From Astragalus membranaceus (lineage: Eukaryota > Streptophyta > Magnoliopsida > Fabales > Fabaceae), in assembly GCA_039519185.1 (NCBI GenBank), contig CM076848.1, positions 128,038,371-128,102,370 of the forward strand: a stretch of DNA of 64,000 bases, read 5' to 3'. The first letter of the stretch is position 1. The number at the start of each line of letters is the position of its first letter. The notes beneath the pieces are model-generated. The model did not search any database. It saw only the letters and a program-made list of their open reading frames with translations, and was not told where the DNA came from. Shown here piece after piece: positions 42,817 through 52,550 of this stretch. The translations under genes were made by a program, and so were the position numbers.

Positions 42817-43720
42817 TTCAATATATATCTTATATTTCCAATTCTGATCAAAAGTTTTTTTTTGACTAAAAAGCCTAAACGTTTGGTCCGTAAATTTTGG
42901 AGTTTAGGTCATATAAATTTGGGAGTTTTCTTTTTGGAGTTAAAGGCCATCATAATGCAGATAACAAAAGAAAACTTCAACATTGAAGGAAAAAACAACA
43001 AAAACTTCAACATATACATTTGTCATAGTTCTACATGCTGGGATTAAACTCTGGTCTTACCACTTTCTTCATCATTTTTTATGAAGTAGACTAAACTACC
43101 ATAGTGCAATATGTTTTAAAATTTTGATAATAACACACGACCCGTGAGCCCAATCCGAACCAACTCATTCAATATCGGGTTGGTTTGGATTGGATTTTAT
43201 AGAAAAAAACACAAAATCCAAACCAACCCAAACTAATTAAATTTGATTGGTTCGGGCAACGGATTTAGTCAAAATCCACCCAAACCAACCCGTGAACACC
43301 CCTACTTACGAAGAACAACAGGAAGAGGACTATGAGGACCGTTGAACCAAGGACAAACACTCTTTGTTTTGAATGATAACAAATTACATCTTGTTTACTA
43401 ATGGTTGCAGTTGAATGAAAGTACAGGAAAAAATAATGAAGGTACAGTGATTAAATCAAAGAGCAGGGACTAAAGTGCAATGGCTTGCAGAAGAAGCAAC
43501 AATGAAGTTGAAGACCTAATTGTTTATCTGTTTTTGATAGGACTCAAATGTAAGATCCTATCCCTCCAGCTTTATGACATTTAGTAGAAGAGAGATGATG
43601 TTTTTAAAAAATGTTTTGAAAATAAAATTGTTGTGTTGAAAGTCTTGAAAAATATTTTAGTCAAATGCATGCATGCATGAGAAAGGCACACAACATGGGA
43701 AAATGTTTTTTAAATGAAAG

Positions 43721-44116
43721 AATCGATTTTCCATTGTCTCATAGGAGTATAAAATCGATTTCCAACTCCCAATGAGACATGATAAATCGATTCCTAAGCC
43801 TTTCCTAAGCAAAACAATCGATTTCCAAGTCATCTTAAAAAGAAAAGAATCGATTCCTAGCCTTTCCTGAGCAAACTAAAGAATCGATTCTTGGCTTCCT
43901 TTTTGAGAGTATAAAATCGATTCATTGCCTTCCTTATTTGTTAAAATCGATTATATACTAAATATATTGGAGTATGAAATCGATTTTAAGCTTCCTTCCT
44001 TTGAAACAATCGATTGTCTCACTCATTTATTTAAGCAAAGAATCGATTACAATGCATTCCTTTTTTAAGAGAAGAATCGATTATGCCATCTAGTGTATCA
44101 GAGCACATAATCGATT
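43721..44116 (+). promoter_or_regulatory. Phased AATCGATT array in U3 of the 5' LTR
   Basis: Thirteen exact AATCGATT motifs start at 43721, 43753, 43785, 43816, 43848, 43882, 43915, 43945, 43978, 44008, 44041, 44075 and 44109. Spacing is 30-34 bp (mean about 32). The spacers are not identical. The last motif ends 45 bp before the TATA box. The same array is at 50786-51181 in the 3' LTR. A role as protein-binding sites is inferred from palindromic sequence, regular spacing and position. Confidence 0.75.
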
Positions 44117-44160
44117 CTTGCTCTACTTATTTTATTTCAACGGTAAATTTTTTACATTCC

Positions 44161-44171
44161 CTATAAATAGG
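44161..44171 (+). promoter_or_regulatory. TATA box of the SIRE-type LTR
   Basis: CTATAAATAGG follows the AATCGATT array and precedes a pyrimidine-rich start region, as in plant Pol II promoters. Transcription would begin roughly 25-35 bp downstream. Confidence 0.75.
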
Positions 44172-45079
44172 AAGCCTGGATTCACAAATCCACACACCAC
44201 TTTCCACTTCTCTGCTACGTACTTTCAAATCAAAAAGCAAAGAGAAAAAAATAAGAGCCTTCATTTTCAGATCTATATTTCAAAGTTCTTCATTATCAAA
44301 AACCAATCATCTCTCACTCTACTATATTGTTACTATACTGCTGAAGTGATTGGTTCGTAGATCTCATATTGTATTCGTTTTCTAAGTGGTTATTTTGAAA
44401 TCCTGGGAGGTATTCTTGGGTCGTTCAATCAGGAGATTGAAGTGGTTATTTGAAATCCTGGGAGGTGCTCTTGGGTCGTTCAATCAGGAGATTGAAGTGG
44501 GTTGAAATCCTTAGCTAGGTGCTCGGGTTCTCAGTTCGGGGGAATTGAGATTTGCTATTTTGAAGTTGCCTGTTTGTAAACAATTCTTCAATATAGTGGT
44601 TGTTATCAAGTCCAAAGGTTGCAAAGCCGGAGGCCGAGGACGTAGGGCTTTTATCCCGAACCTCGCTAAATTCCTGGTGTATCTCTATCCCTATCTCTTT
44701 ACTTTGCTTTATTATCTATACCCTTGCTTATTGCTATATTGAATATTATTTAGATCTGCTTGTCATACTTTTCATCTGTTTACTACTAAACTACTCTGAT
44801 CTTGTGCTTATCTATCATCTTTCATATCACTGCAATTGATCGACTTTCTACTATATTCAATATCACTACACTTCTTATAAATAATCTTTGTGTATATTGA
44901 AAATAGAATAATATCTCTTTGTGTCTAAATCTGCCTGCTTGCACCATATAAAGTTTAAATCTAAGTTTCCGCATTTGATTTAAAACAAACTTATCATTTA
45001 TTTCGAAAAGAATTCATATTTTGCACATAACCTTATTCACCCCCCCCCCCCCTCTAAGGTTATACTATAGTCTAACAAG

Positions 45080-45091
45080 TGGTATCAGAGC
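45080..45091 (+). other. Primer-binding site of the SIRE-type element
   Basis: TGGTATCAGAGC lies two bases after the 5' LTR and exactly matches the initiator tRNA-Met PBS common to plant copia elements. Confidence 0.9.
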
Positions 45092-45154
45092 TAGAAATTG
45101 CATATAGAGCTTTACATCTCGCAATTCTATTTTATCCTTTATCTATCTGTGATT

Positions 45155-47041
45155 ATGGGTTCTTTCATGAAAGAGGGGATGTCCTCTAATAGGCCACCCC
45201 TGTTTGATGGGACTAACTATGACTATTGGAGTAGTCGAATGAAATGTCATGTGCAGGCTATAGATTTCACTCTGTGGAGAATTATTGTTGATGGACCTCT
45301 GATCCCTATGAAGATCAAGATCACAAAACCAGGTAATACTGATGGTGACACTTCAAAAATTCAAGCCACCGGCAAAGCTGAAGAAGTACCGGTAGAAGAC
45401 ATCTACACCATCGACCTGAGTGAGTTAAGAAAATCTGAGCTTGACAAGATATCCCTAAATGCAAAGGCCATGAATATCCTTCATCTATCACTCTGTGAAG
45501 AAGAATATGGTAGAGTAAAAGGGTGTCAAAGTGCAAAGGAAATCTGGGACTGCCTACAAGCCACTCATGTCGGGACAAGCCAGGTAAAAGATACTAAAAT
45601 TAGAATTCTCACATCTGAATATGAAAGTTTTAAAATGAAAGAAGGTGAGTCTGTCGCAGCAATGCATCAGAGATTAAATTTAATTGTAAACAACTTGAGG
45701 GCCTTAGGAAAGAAATACACCAACAAGGATTTGAATGGAAAGATCCTTGAATCCTTAACTGGTGAATTCTTCCCTAAGACTTGTGCTATAACCGAAGCCA
45801 AAGACATTGGCACTTTATCTCAAGAAGACCTTATTGGATCATTGCTAGCCTTTGAGGTAGTTCTGGCTGCCAAAAAGAACCAAGAAAAAGAAACTGTAAA
45901 AGAGAAGAAATCTCTTGCCCTTGCTGCTAAAACTTCTAAAGTAGCAAGGAAAGAGGTTGAATCTGAAGAAGAAACCGATGATGAAGGCATGGCTATCCTT
46001 GCCAAAAATTTCAAAAAATTTATGAGATTCAAAAAGTTTGGAAAGGGTGATTTCTCAAAGAAGTCCGGGTACAACAAAGAAGACAGGTATGAGAAAAAAG
46101 ATGATCAACTAAAGTGTTTCGAATGCAACAAACCGGGTCACATCAAAGCAAACTGTCCAAAACTGAAATCCAAGTACAAGCAAAAGAAAGCAATGAAGGC
46201 AACATGGGACAACACTGATACTGAAAGTGAAACCGAAGAAGAAGAGGAAGTCGCAAATGCTGTCTGTCTCATGGCAAAGAACACAACTGAAGCAACATGG
46301 GATAATCTCAGCACTGATGGTGAATCAGATGAAGATGAGCAGACTGACAATGCTATCTGCAATATGGCAAGTGACGCATCTAAGGTAAACCTTAACTCCT
46401 CTAGTCTTTCTGATTCTTCTACACATAATGATTCATTTGATGATGCGTGTAGTAGTCACAATTTGAGTGAGGCTTTTGAAGCTCTTTATTTTGAACATGA
46501 AACTCTTTTGTTAAAATCTAAGAAATTAACAAAGAGCAACAAAAGCTTGTCCACTCAAATCGAGACACTTGAAAATGAGGTAGTTAAATTGAAGAATGAG
46601 CTACATAAAACAAAACCTTTCAACCTTGAATTTATTGAGCTTAAACAAAATTTTGAAAAAGTCAAGGTTGAAAATGAATTTTTGAAAGAATCTTTGAAAA
46701 AGTTTGAGGTTGGTGAAAATACCTTGACTCAGTTGCTTCACTCTCAACATCAATATGTTGATAGGAGAGGAATTGGGTACAAAGGTAATTCCACCTCCTC
46801 TGTTTTGAACAAGAAAATAACTTTTGTAGCTGCTACTTCAAGTTATACACCTACTGTTTTCTCATGCACCTATTGTCCAAAAGGGAACCATAGCTCTCCT
46901 AGATGTCCTATTCGTAAATTATGTGAGCTAGGTACCCTTATACCTGCCTGTAAGAAACCAAGGTGGATTGTGAAAGCAAACCCTTTGATGACTAACCCCC
47001 AAGGACCCAACAAAATTTGGGTACCTCGTACTAGTTGTTAA
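45155..47041 (+). CDS. SIRE-type Gag (about 628 residues)
   Basis: The frame is open from 45098, but the first ATG with a normal Gag N-terminus is at 45155 (MGSFMKEGMSSNRPPLFDGT). The UBN2-like capsid region follows (SSRMKCHVQAIDFTLWRIIV, KEIWDCLQATHVGTSQVKDT, YESFKMKEGESVAAMHQRLN). A CCHC knuckle, CFECNKPGHIKANC, lies near residue 325. An acidic linker has two copies of a TEATWDN-type segment. A coiled-coil-like stretch covers about residues 440-520, and a second CCHC-like motif, CTYCPKGNHSSPRC, lies near residue 570. It ends at TAA after KIWVPRTSC. The protein would form the particle shell and bind RNA. The frame has no defects. Confidence 0.9.
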   Translation: MGSFMKEGMSSNRPPLFDGTNYDYWSSRMKCHVQAIDFTLWRIIVDGPLIPMKIKITKPGNTDGDTSKIQATGKAEEVPVEDIYTIDLSELRKSELDKISLNAKAMNILHLSLCEEEYGRVKGCQSAKEIWDCLQATHVGTSQVKDTKIRILTSEYESFKMKEGESVAAMHQRLNLIVNNLRALGKKYTNKDLNGKILESLTGEFFPKTCAITEAKDIGTLSQEDLIGSLLAFEVVLAAKKNQEKETVKEKKSLALAAKTSKVARKEVESEEETDDEGMAILAKNFKKFMRFKKFGKGDFSKKSGYNKEDRYEKKDDQLKCFECNKPGHIKANCPKLKSKYKQKKAMKATWDNTDTESETEEEEEVANAVCLMAKNTTEATWDNLSTDGESDEDEQTDNAICNMASDASKVNLNSSSLSDSSTHNDSFDDACSSHNLSEAFEALYFEHETLLLKSKKLTKSNKSLSTQIETLENEVVKLKNELHKTKPFNLEFIELKQNFEKVKVENEFLKESLKKFEVGENTLTQLLHSQHQYVDRRGIGYKGNSTSSVLNKKITFVAATSSYTPTVFSCTYCPKGNHSSPRCPIRKLCELGTLIPACKKPRWIVKANPLMTNPQGPNKIWVPRTSC

Positions 47042-47056
47042 ATGTTCCTCATGTAG

Positions 47057-48127
47057 GTTGGTCCTTCATCTAAAAAGAAAAACGTATGGATGGTTGATAG
47101 TGGATGCTCAAGGCATATGACTGGTGATGCCTCACTATTTCTGAAATTGAGCAACAAAGCTAGTGGATCTGTAAAGTTTTCCAACAATGAATCTGCTCAA
47201 GTAATGGGTAAAGGTTGTGTGGGTAAGGAAAACACAATTAAAATTAAAGATGCTTTATTAGTTGATGGTGTTAAATTTAACTTACTAAGTGTTAGCCAAT
47301 TATGCGATAATGATTTTGATGTGCACTTTTCTGTTGATAAATGTGTTATTACCCATATGACTTCTAAACTCTACATTACTGGCTTTCGAGAAAACAATGT
47401 ATACTATGTTGATTTTGATAATGTAAGTGATGATATAGTATGTATGCCTACCTTGATTGATGATGTGGATTTATGGCATAGACGCTTAGGACATGCTAGT
47501 ATAGAACATCTATCTAAGTTAAGTAAGAATGAGCATGTTAGAGGTCTACCTAAATTGAAATATGAAAAAGGCCAATTATGTGATGCATGTCAACTTGGTA
47601 AAATGCACAAAACTTCTTTTAAATCAAAACCTGTTATTTCCACCAAAAATGTGCTTGAACTGCTACATCTTGATTTGTTTGGTGAAATTGATGTCGTAAG
47701 TCTAGGAGGGTCTAAGTATGTCTTTGTTATTGTTGATGATTATTCTAGATATACTTGGGTTATCCTACTTGCAAATAAAAGTGATGCTTTTAACGAGTTT
47801 GCTAAGTTGTGCAGAAAGCTACAAAATGAGAAAAACTTAGCCATCAAAGAAATTAGAAGCGATCATGGAGGAGAGTATGAAAATTCATCATTCAAGACTT
47901 GGTGTGAAAAGTATGGTATTCATCATAACTTTTCAGCTCCAAGAACTCCTCAACAAAATGGTGTGGTAGAAAGAAAGAACAGAACTATACAAGAGATGAG
48001 CAGGACAATGCTGAATGAGCACAACCTTCCCAAATACTTCTGGGGTCATGCAGTAGATACAGCTTGTCACGTGCTAAATCGAGTATACTTAAGGCCATCT
48101 CTCAACAAAACGCCATACGAGCTGTGA
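47057..48127 (+). CDS. SIRE-type protease and integrase core, ended by a nonsense codon
   Basis: It is in the same frame as Gag but separated by two stops (47039-47041 TAA, 47054-47056 TAG). It encodes the protease active site WMVDSGCSRHMTGD, NLLSVSQLCDNDF, the pre-integrase DLWHRRLGHASIEHLSKL with CDACQLGK, and the integrase core with all three acidic residues in context (HLDLFGEIDV, IRSDHGGEY, PQQNGVVERKNRT). It stops at TGA 48125-48127 after PYEL, where family members have Trp (TGG). The frame continues unchanged afterwards, so one G-to-A change disables an otherwise intact integrase. Confidence 0.88.
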   Translation, partial: VGPSSKKKNVWMVDSGCSRHMTGDASLFLKLSNKASGSVKFSNNESAQVMGKGCVGKENTIKIKDALLVDGVKFNLLSVSQLCDNDFDVHFSVDKCVITHMTSKLYITGFRENNVYYVDFDNVSDDIVCMPTLIDDVDLWHRRLGHASIEHLSKLSKNEHVRGLPKLKYEKGQLCDACQLGKMHKTSFKSKPVISTKNVLELLHLDLFGEIDVVSLGGSKYVFVIVDDYSRYTWVILLANKSDAFNEFAKLCRKLQNEKNLAIKEIRSDHGGEYENSSFKTWCEKYGIHHNFSAPRTPQQNGVVERKNRTIQEMSRTMLNEHNLPKYFWGHAVDTACHVLNRVYLRPSLNKTPYEL

Positions 48128-50182
48128 AACGGTAGAGCTCCTAATATTTCATATTTCAAAGTGTTTGGAAGTAAGTGCTTCATTCTCAACACAAAGGACA
48201 AGTTGGGTAAGTTTGATGCTAAATCAACTGAAGGTATTTTTATGGGTTATTCAAATCATAGTAGAGCTTATATCGTTTACAATAAAATTGATAAAACTAT
48301 GCAAGAATCTATTCATGTTTCTTTTGATGAAACTAACCCTTTTGTCAAGAGAGCTAATGATGAGGATGAAGTGATAGAAGTGATCGAAAATAGATCACCT
48401 GAAACTAACAATGAAAGTGTAGAAGAAGCAGAGGTGGAAGTTGAACCTCAAAATGAAGTTGAAATGGAACGAGAGCCCCAAGACATCGACGACCATATCC
48501 ATGGAAGAACACACGATGATCTGCCCAAGACATGGAAATCAGTTCGAGATCATCCCCTGGAGCAAATTATTGGTAGTCCATCAAAGGGAGTAAAAACTCG
48601 TTCTTCTCTTAATCTTTTATGCTTTCATAGTGCTTTTGTCTCTAAAATAGTTCCAAATAATATCAAGGAAGCTTTAATTGATCCAGAGTGGGTTTTGTCA
48701 ATGCAAAAAGAACTTGAACAATTTGAAAGAAATAAAGTTTGGCACTTACTTGAAAAACCGGTCGATCGGACCATCATAGGAACTAAATGGGTTTTTCGCA
48801 ACAAACTTGACGAAAATGGAACAATTTTATTAAACAAAAGTCGTCTAGTAGTTCAAGGTTTTAATCAAATCGAAGGGGTGGATTTTGAAGAAACTTTTGC
48901 TCCTGTGGCTAGATTGGAGTCCATTAGGATAATTTTGGCATTTGCCTCCTACATGGATTTCAAACTACACCAAATGGATGTCAAAAGTGCCTTCCTAAAT
49001 GGTTTCTTAGAAGAAGAAGTTTATGTAAAACAACCCCCTGGTTTTGAAGATTTTAAAAATCCCGATCACGTCTTTAAACTTGACAAAGCCCTCTATGGAT
49101 TGAAACAAGCCCCTAGAGCTTGGTATGAGAGATTAAGCAGACATCTAATTGCCAATGGTTTCCAAAAGGGTAAGATTGATTCTACCTTATTCCTTAAAAC
49201 CAAGGGCAAACATATCATAGTAGTTCAAATCTATGTTGATGATATTATCTTTGGATCTACTAATGATGATTTGTGCAAGGAATTTTCTGAGATGATGACT
49301 AGTGAATTTGAAATGAGTATGATGGGAGAACTTAACTTTTTCTTGGGACTTCAAGTGAAACAATTAAATGAAGGAATCTTCATATCCCAAACAAAGTTCT
49401 CAAAGGAATTGCTGAAGAAATATAACATGAATGACGCAAAAGAAATCAGCACTCCTATGGCAACTGCAACTAAACTAGATAAGGATGAGCAAGGTAAACC
49501 GGTAAATGAAACTATGTATCGAGGTATGATAGGTAGTCTCTTATACTTAACTGCATCTCGACCTGATATTATGTTTGCTGTATGTCTGTGTGCTCGATTT
49601 CAAGCATGCCCAAAAGAATCACACTTAAAAGCTGTAAAACGGATTCTTAGGTATGTTAAAGGGACCATAGACTTTGGTTTGTGGTACCCGAAATCGAGTA
49701 CGTTTGACTTAGTTGGTTTTTCTGATGCTGATTTTGCAGGTTGCACTCTTGATAGAAAAAGTACTAGTGGAACTTGTCATTTTCTTGGTCCTTGTTTGAC
49801 CTCCTGGTCTAGTAAGAAACAGAACAGTGTTGCTTTGTCCACCGCTGAAGCTGAATATGTGGCGGTTGGAAACTGCGTTGCACAAGTTCTGTGGATGAAA
49901 CAAACTTTGGAAGACTTTGGTCTAATTTTCGAAAATGTTCCTGTTCTATGTGATAATACAAGTGCTATTAATATTGCTAAGAACCCTATACAACACTCTA
50001 GAACTAAGCATATAGACATAAGACATCACTTTATTAGAGATCATGTGTCTAGGGGGAGCATTGCATTAAAATTTGTAGGCACTGATGACCAACTAGCGGA
50101 TATCTTCACTAAACCCCTAGCCGAAGCTCAATTTTGTAAAATCCGTAGAGAGCTAGGGATGCTTGATTATGCTAGTTTATAA
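48128..50182 (+). CDS. SIRE-type integrase tail, reverse transcriptase and RNase H
   Basis: It is in frame with the preceding segment after the TGA. It starts NGRAPNISYFKVFGSKCFIL (integrase C-terminus), then an acidic linker, RT with WVLSMQKELEQFERNKVWHL, TKWVFRNKLDENGTILLNKS, MDVKSAFLNGFLEEEVYVKQ, LYGLKQAPRAWYERLSRHLI and the catalytic YVDDIIFGS at about 49233. RNase H follows (VGFSDADFAGCTLDRKSTSG, SLSTAEAEYVAVGNC, KHIDIRHHFIRDH) and the tail QLADIFTKPLAEAQF ends at TAA 50180-50182. No stop or frameshift lies inside, and catalytic residues of RT and RNase H are present. Confidence 0.92.
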   Translation, partial: NGRAPNISYFKVFGSKCFILNTKDKLGKFDAKSTEGIFMGYSNHSRAYIVYNKIDKTMQESIHVSFDETNPFVKRANDEDEVIEVIENRSPETNNESVEEAEVEVEPQNEVEMEREPQDIDDHIHGRTHDDLPKTWKSVRDHPLEQIIGSPSKGVKTRSSLNLLCFHSAFVSKIVPNNIKEALIDPEWVLSMQKELEQFERNKVWHLLEKPVDRTIIGTKWVFRNKLDENGTILLNKSRLVVQGFNQIEGVDFEETFAPVARLESIRIILAFASYMDFKLHQMDVKSAFLNGFLEEEVYVKQPPGFEDFKNPDHVFKLDKALYGLKQAPRAWYERLSRHLIANGFQKGKIDSTLFLKTKGKHIIVVQIYVDDIIFGSTNDDLCKEFSEMMTSEFEMSMMGELNFFLGLQVKQLNEGIFISQTKFSKELLKKYNMNDAKEISTPMATATKLDKDEQGKPVNETMYRGMIGSLLYLTASRPDIMFAVCLCARFQACPKESHLKAVKRILRYVKGTIDFGLWYPKSSTFDLVGFSDADFAGCTLDRKSTSGTCHFLGPCLTSWSSKKQNSVALSTAEAEYVAVGNCVAQVLWMKQTLEDFGLIFENVPVLCDNTSAINIAKNPIQHSRTKHIDIRHHFIRDHVSRGSIALKFVGTDDQLADIFTKPLAEAQFCKIRRELGMLDYASL

Positions 50183-50404
50183 AATGTTTTCTATTTGTTT
50201 TTTCACCCCCCCCCCCTCCTTTTTGATGAAAACAAAGGGGGAGAGAATATGCATGTTATTAAAAGGGGAGAAATAATTGTTGCTATCCTGCTGTTGTACT
50301 GTTTATTTTGTTATGCTTATGCTTAGGGGGAGCTTCTGCCATTGTTTCTCTATTATGGCCTCCCTATGCATAATGTAATTTGTTATCATCAAAAAGGGGG
50401 AGTT
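50183..50404 (+). other. SIRE-type 3' untranslated region with several polypurine tracts
   Basis: GGGGGAG or AAAGGGGGAG motifs occur at about 50236, 50263 (weaker), 50325 and 50396, the last directly upstream of the 3' LTR. A poly-C run lies at 50205-50216. There is no env-like ORF in this 222-bp space. Confidence 0.8.
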
Positions 50405-52140
50405 TGTTGAACCAAGGACAAACACTCTTTGTTTTGAATGATAACAAATTACATCTTGTTTACTAATGGTTGCAGTTGAATGAAAGTACAGGAAAAAATA
50501 ATGAAGGTACAGTGATTAAATCAAAGAGCAGGGACTAAAGTGCAATGGCTTGCAGAAGAAGCAACAATGAAGTTGAAGACCTAATTCTTTATCTGTTTTT
50601 GATAGGACTCAAATTTAAGATCCTATCCCTCCAGCTTTATGACATTTAGTAGAAGAGAGATGATGTTTTTAAAAAATGTTTTGAAAATAAAATTGTTGTG
50701 TTGAAAGTCTTGAAAAATATTTTAGTCAAATGCATGCATGCATGAGAAAGGCACACAACATGGGAAAATGTTTTTTAAATGAAAGAATCGATTTTCCATT
50801 GTCTCATAGGAGTATAAAATCGATTTCCAACTCCCAATGAGACATGATAAATCGATTCCTAAGCCTTTCCTAAGCAAAACAATCGATTTCCAAGTCATCT
50901 TAAAAAGAAAAGAATCGATTCCTAGCCTTTCCTGAGCAAACTAAAGAATCGATTCTTGGCTTCCTTTTTGAGAGTATAAAATCGATTCATTGCCTTCCTT
51001 ATTTGTTAAAATCGATTATATACTAAATATATTGGAGTATGAAATCGATTTTAAGCTTCCTTCCTTTGAAACAATCGATTGTCTCACTCCTTTATTTAAG
51101 CAAAGAATCGATTACAATGCATTCCTTTTTTAAGAGAAGAATCGATTATGCCATCTAGTGTATCAGAGCACATAATCGATTCTTGCTCTACTTATTTTAT
51201 TTCAACGGTAAATTTTTTACATTCCCTATAAATAGGAAGCCTGGATTCACAAATCCACACACCACTTTCCACTTCTCTGCTACGTACTTTCAAATCAAAA
51301 AGCAAAGAGAAAAAAATAAGAGCCTTCATTTTCAGATCTATATTTCAAAGTTCTTCATTATCAAAAACCAATCATCTCTCACTCTACTATATTGTTACTA
51401 TACTGCTGAAGTGATTGGTTCGTAGATCTCATATTGTATTCGTTTTCTAAGTGGTTATTTTGAAATCCTGGGAGGTATTCTTGGGTCGTTCAATCAGGAG
51501 ATTGAAGTGGTTATTTGAAATCCTGGGAGGTGCTCTTGGGTCGTTCAATCAGGAGATTGAAGTGGGTTGAAATCCTTAGCTAGGTGCTCGGGTTCTCAGT
51601 TCGGGGGAATTGAGATTTGCTATTTTGAAGTTGCCTGTTTGTAAACAATTCTTCAATATAGTGGTTGTTATCAAGTCCAAAGGTTGCAAAGCCGGAGGCC
51701 GAGGACGTAGGGCTTTTATCCCGAACCTCGCTAAATTCCTGGTGTATCTCTATCCCTATCTCTTTACTTTGCTTTATTATCTATACCCTTGCTTATTGCT
51801 ATATTGAATATTATTTAGATCTGCTTGTCATACTTTTCATCTGTTTACAACTAAACTACTCTGATCTTGTGCTTATCTATCATCTTTCATATCACTGCAA
51901 TTGATCGACTTTCTACTATATTCAATATCACTACACTTCTTATAAATAATCTTTGTGTATATTGAAAATAGAATAATATCTCTTTGTGTCTAAATCTGCC
52001 TGCTTGCACCATATAAAGTTTAAATCTAAGTTTCTGCATTTGATTTAAAACAAACTTATCATTTATTTCGAAAAGAATTCATATTTTGCACATAACCTTA
52101 TTCACCCCCCCCCCCTCTAAGGTTATACTATAGTCTAACA
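50405..52140 (+). repeat. 3' LTR of the SIRE-type element
   Basis: It starts TGTTGAACCAAGG and ends TATAGTCTAACA. It is nearly identical to 43341-45077 with a constant offset of 7065 bases at its start. It contains its own AATCGATT array (50786-51181) and TATA box (about 51226). Confidence 0.95.
50786..51181 (+). promoter_or_regulatory. Phased AATCGATT array in U3 of the 3' LTR
   Basis: It holds the same thirteen motifs as in the 5' LTR, with the same spacing. The only differences I see between the two copies in this interval are single spacer bases, for example CTCATTTATTT versus CTCCTTTATTT. Confidence 0.75.
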
Positions 52141-52216
52141 ATGAGGACCGGGATACCTTGCCCGATAATGCCCTACTAACAACAACAACAATGCTTATCA
52201 TCATCACTATCCTTTG

Positions 52217-52550
52217 AGGTACGGCTCGCCCATATCACGACGAGTCCTTGCCCATACTGCGTCAAGGTTCCTCCTATACAATTTCAACTATTGAGGTGCG
52301 ACTCGCCCATACTGCGACGAGTCCTTGCCCATACTGCGACAAGGTTCCTCTTACAATCATCAACTTTTAAGGTACGGCTCGCCTATGCTACGACGAGTCC
52401 TTTCCCATGCTGCGACAAGGTTCCTTCAACAAATCTCGATCACGAAGATACAGCTCGCTCATACTGCAACGAGTTCTTGCCCATGTTGCGACAAGATTCT
52501 TCAACACGAACCAGCTTGCTAATCATCGACGAAGGATAACTTGCCTCTTG
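52217..52550. repeat. 76-bp tandem repeat in solo LTR 2
   Basis: Units start at about 52217, 52293, 52370 and 52446 and share GGTACGGCTCGCC, CGACGAGTCCTTGCCCAT and CGACAAGG. It is the same array as at 10912-11265. Confidence 0.8.

Larger units (their letters stand above)
41519..43304. mobile_element. hAT-like non-autonomous DNA transposon (1786 bp)
   Basis: The ends are perfect inverted repeats TAGGGGTGTTCA / TGAACACCCCTA. They are flanked by 8-bp sequences GTTACGAA (41511-41518) and CTTACGAA (43305-43312), matching at 7 of 8 positions as expected for hAT. Subterminal regions are rich in GGTTTGG/CCAAACC motifs in both arms. No transposase is present. A Mutator-like element sits inside. Confidence 0.85.
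43341..45077 (+). repeat. 5' LTR of the SIRE-type element
   Basis: It starts GTTGAACCAAGG (the leading T of the expected TGTTGAACC is missing or changed) and ends TATAGTCTAACA. It contains the AATCGATT array (43721-44116), TATAAATAGG at 44162-44171 and a CCGGAGGCCGAGGACG segment near 44627. A poly-C tract lies near 45042. Confidence 0.92.
43341..52140 (+). mobile_element. SIRE-type Ty1/copia retrotransposon, young and nearly complete
   Basis: It is 8.8 kb, with two 1.74-kb LTRs that differ by only about six base changes and a poly-C length by eye. It has a PBS, Gag, protease, integrase, reverse transcriptase, RNase H and purine-rich 3' region, all on the plus strand. Long LTRs, a Gag of more than 600 residues with two CCHC knuckles, and repeated GGGGGAG tracts before the 3' LTR fit the SIRE/Maximus lineage. 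No env-like ORF is present. It lies inside the second solo LTR. The target is duplicated as ATGAGGAC(C), 8-9 bp instead of the usual 5. Confidence 0.92.

Noticed and set aside
43721..44116. Possible CRISPR-like array (short repeats at regular spacing)
   Set aside because: The repeats are 8-bp palindromes, the spacers are AT-rich LTR sequence, the same array is in both LTRs, and this is plant DNA.
44118..44742. Small frames inside the SIRE LTR, repeated at 51183-51807
   Set aside because: They are LTR sequence, identical in both LTRs, with no conserved domain.
50183..50404. Possible env-like gene of the SIRE element
   Set aside because: Only 222 bp separates RNase H from the 3' LTR. It holds purine tracts and no ORF.
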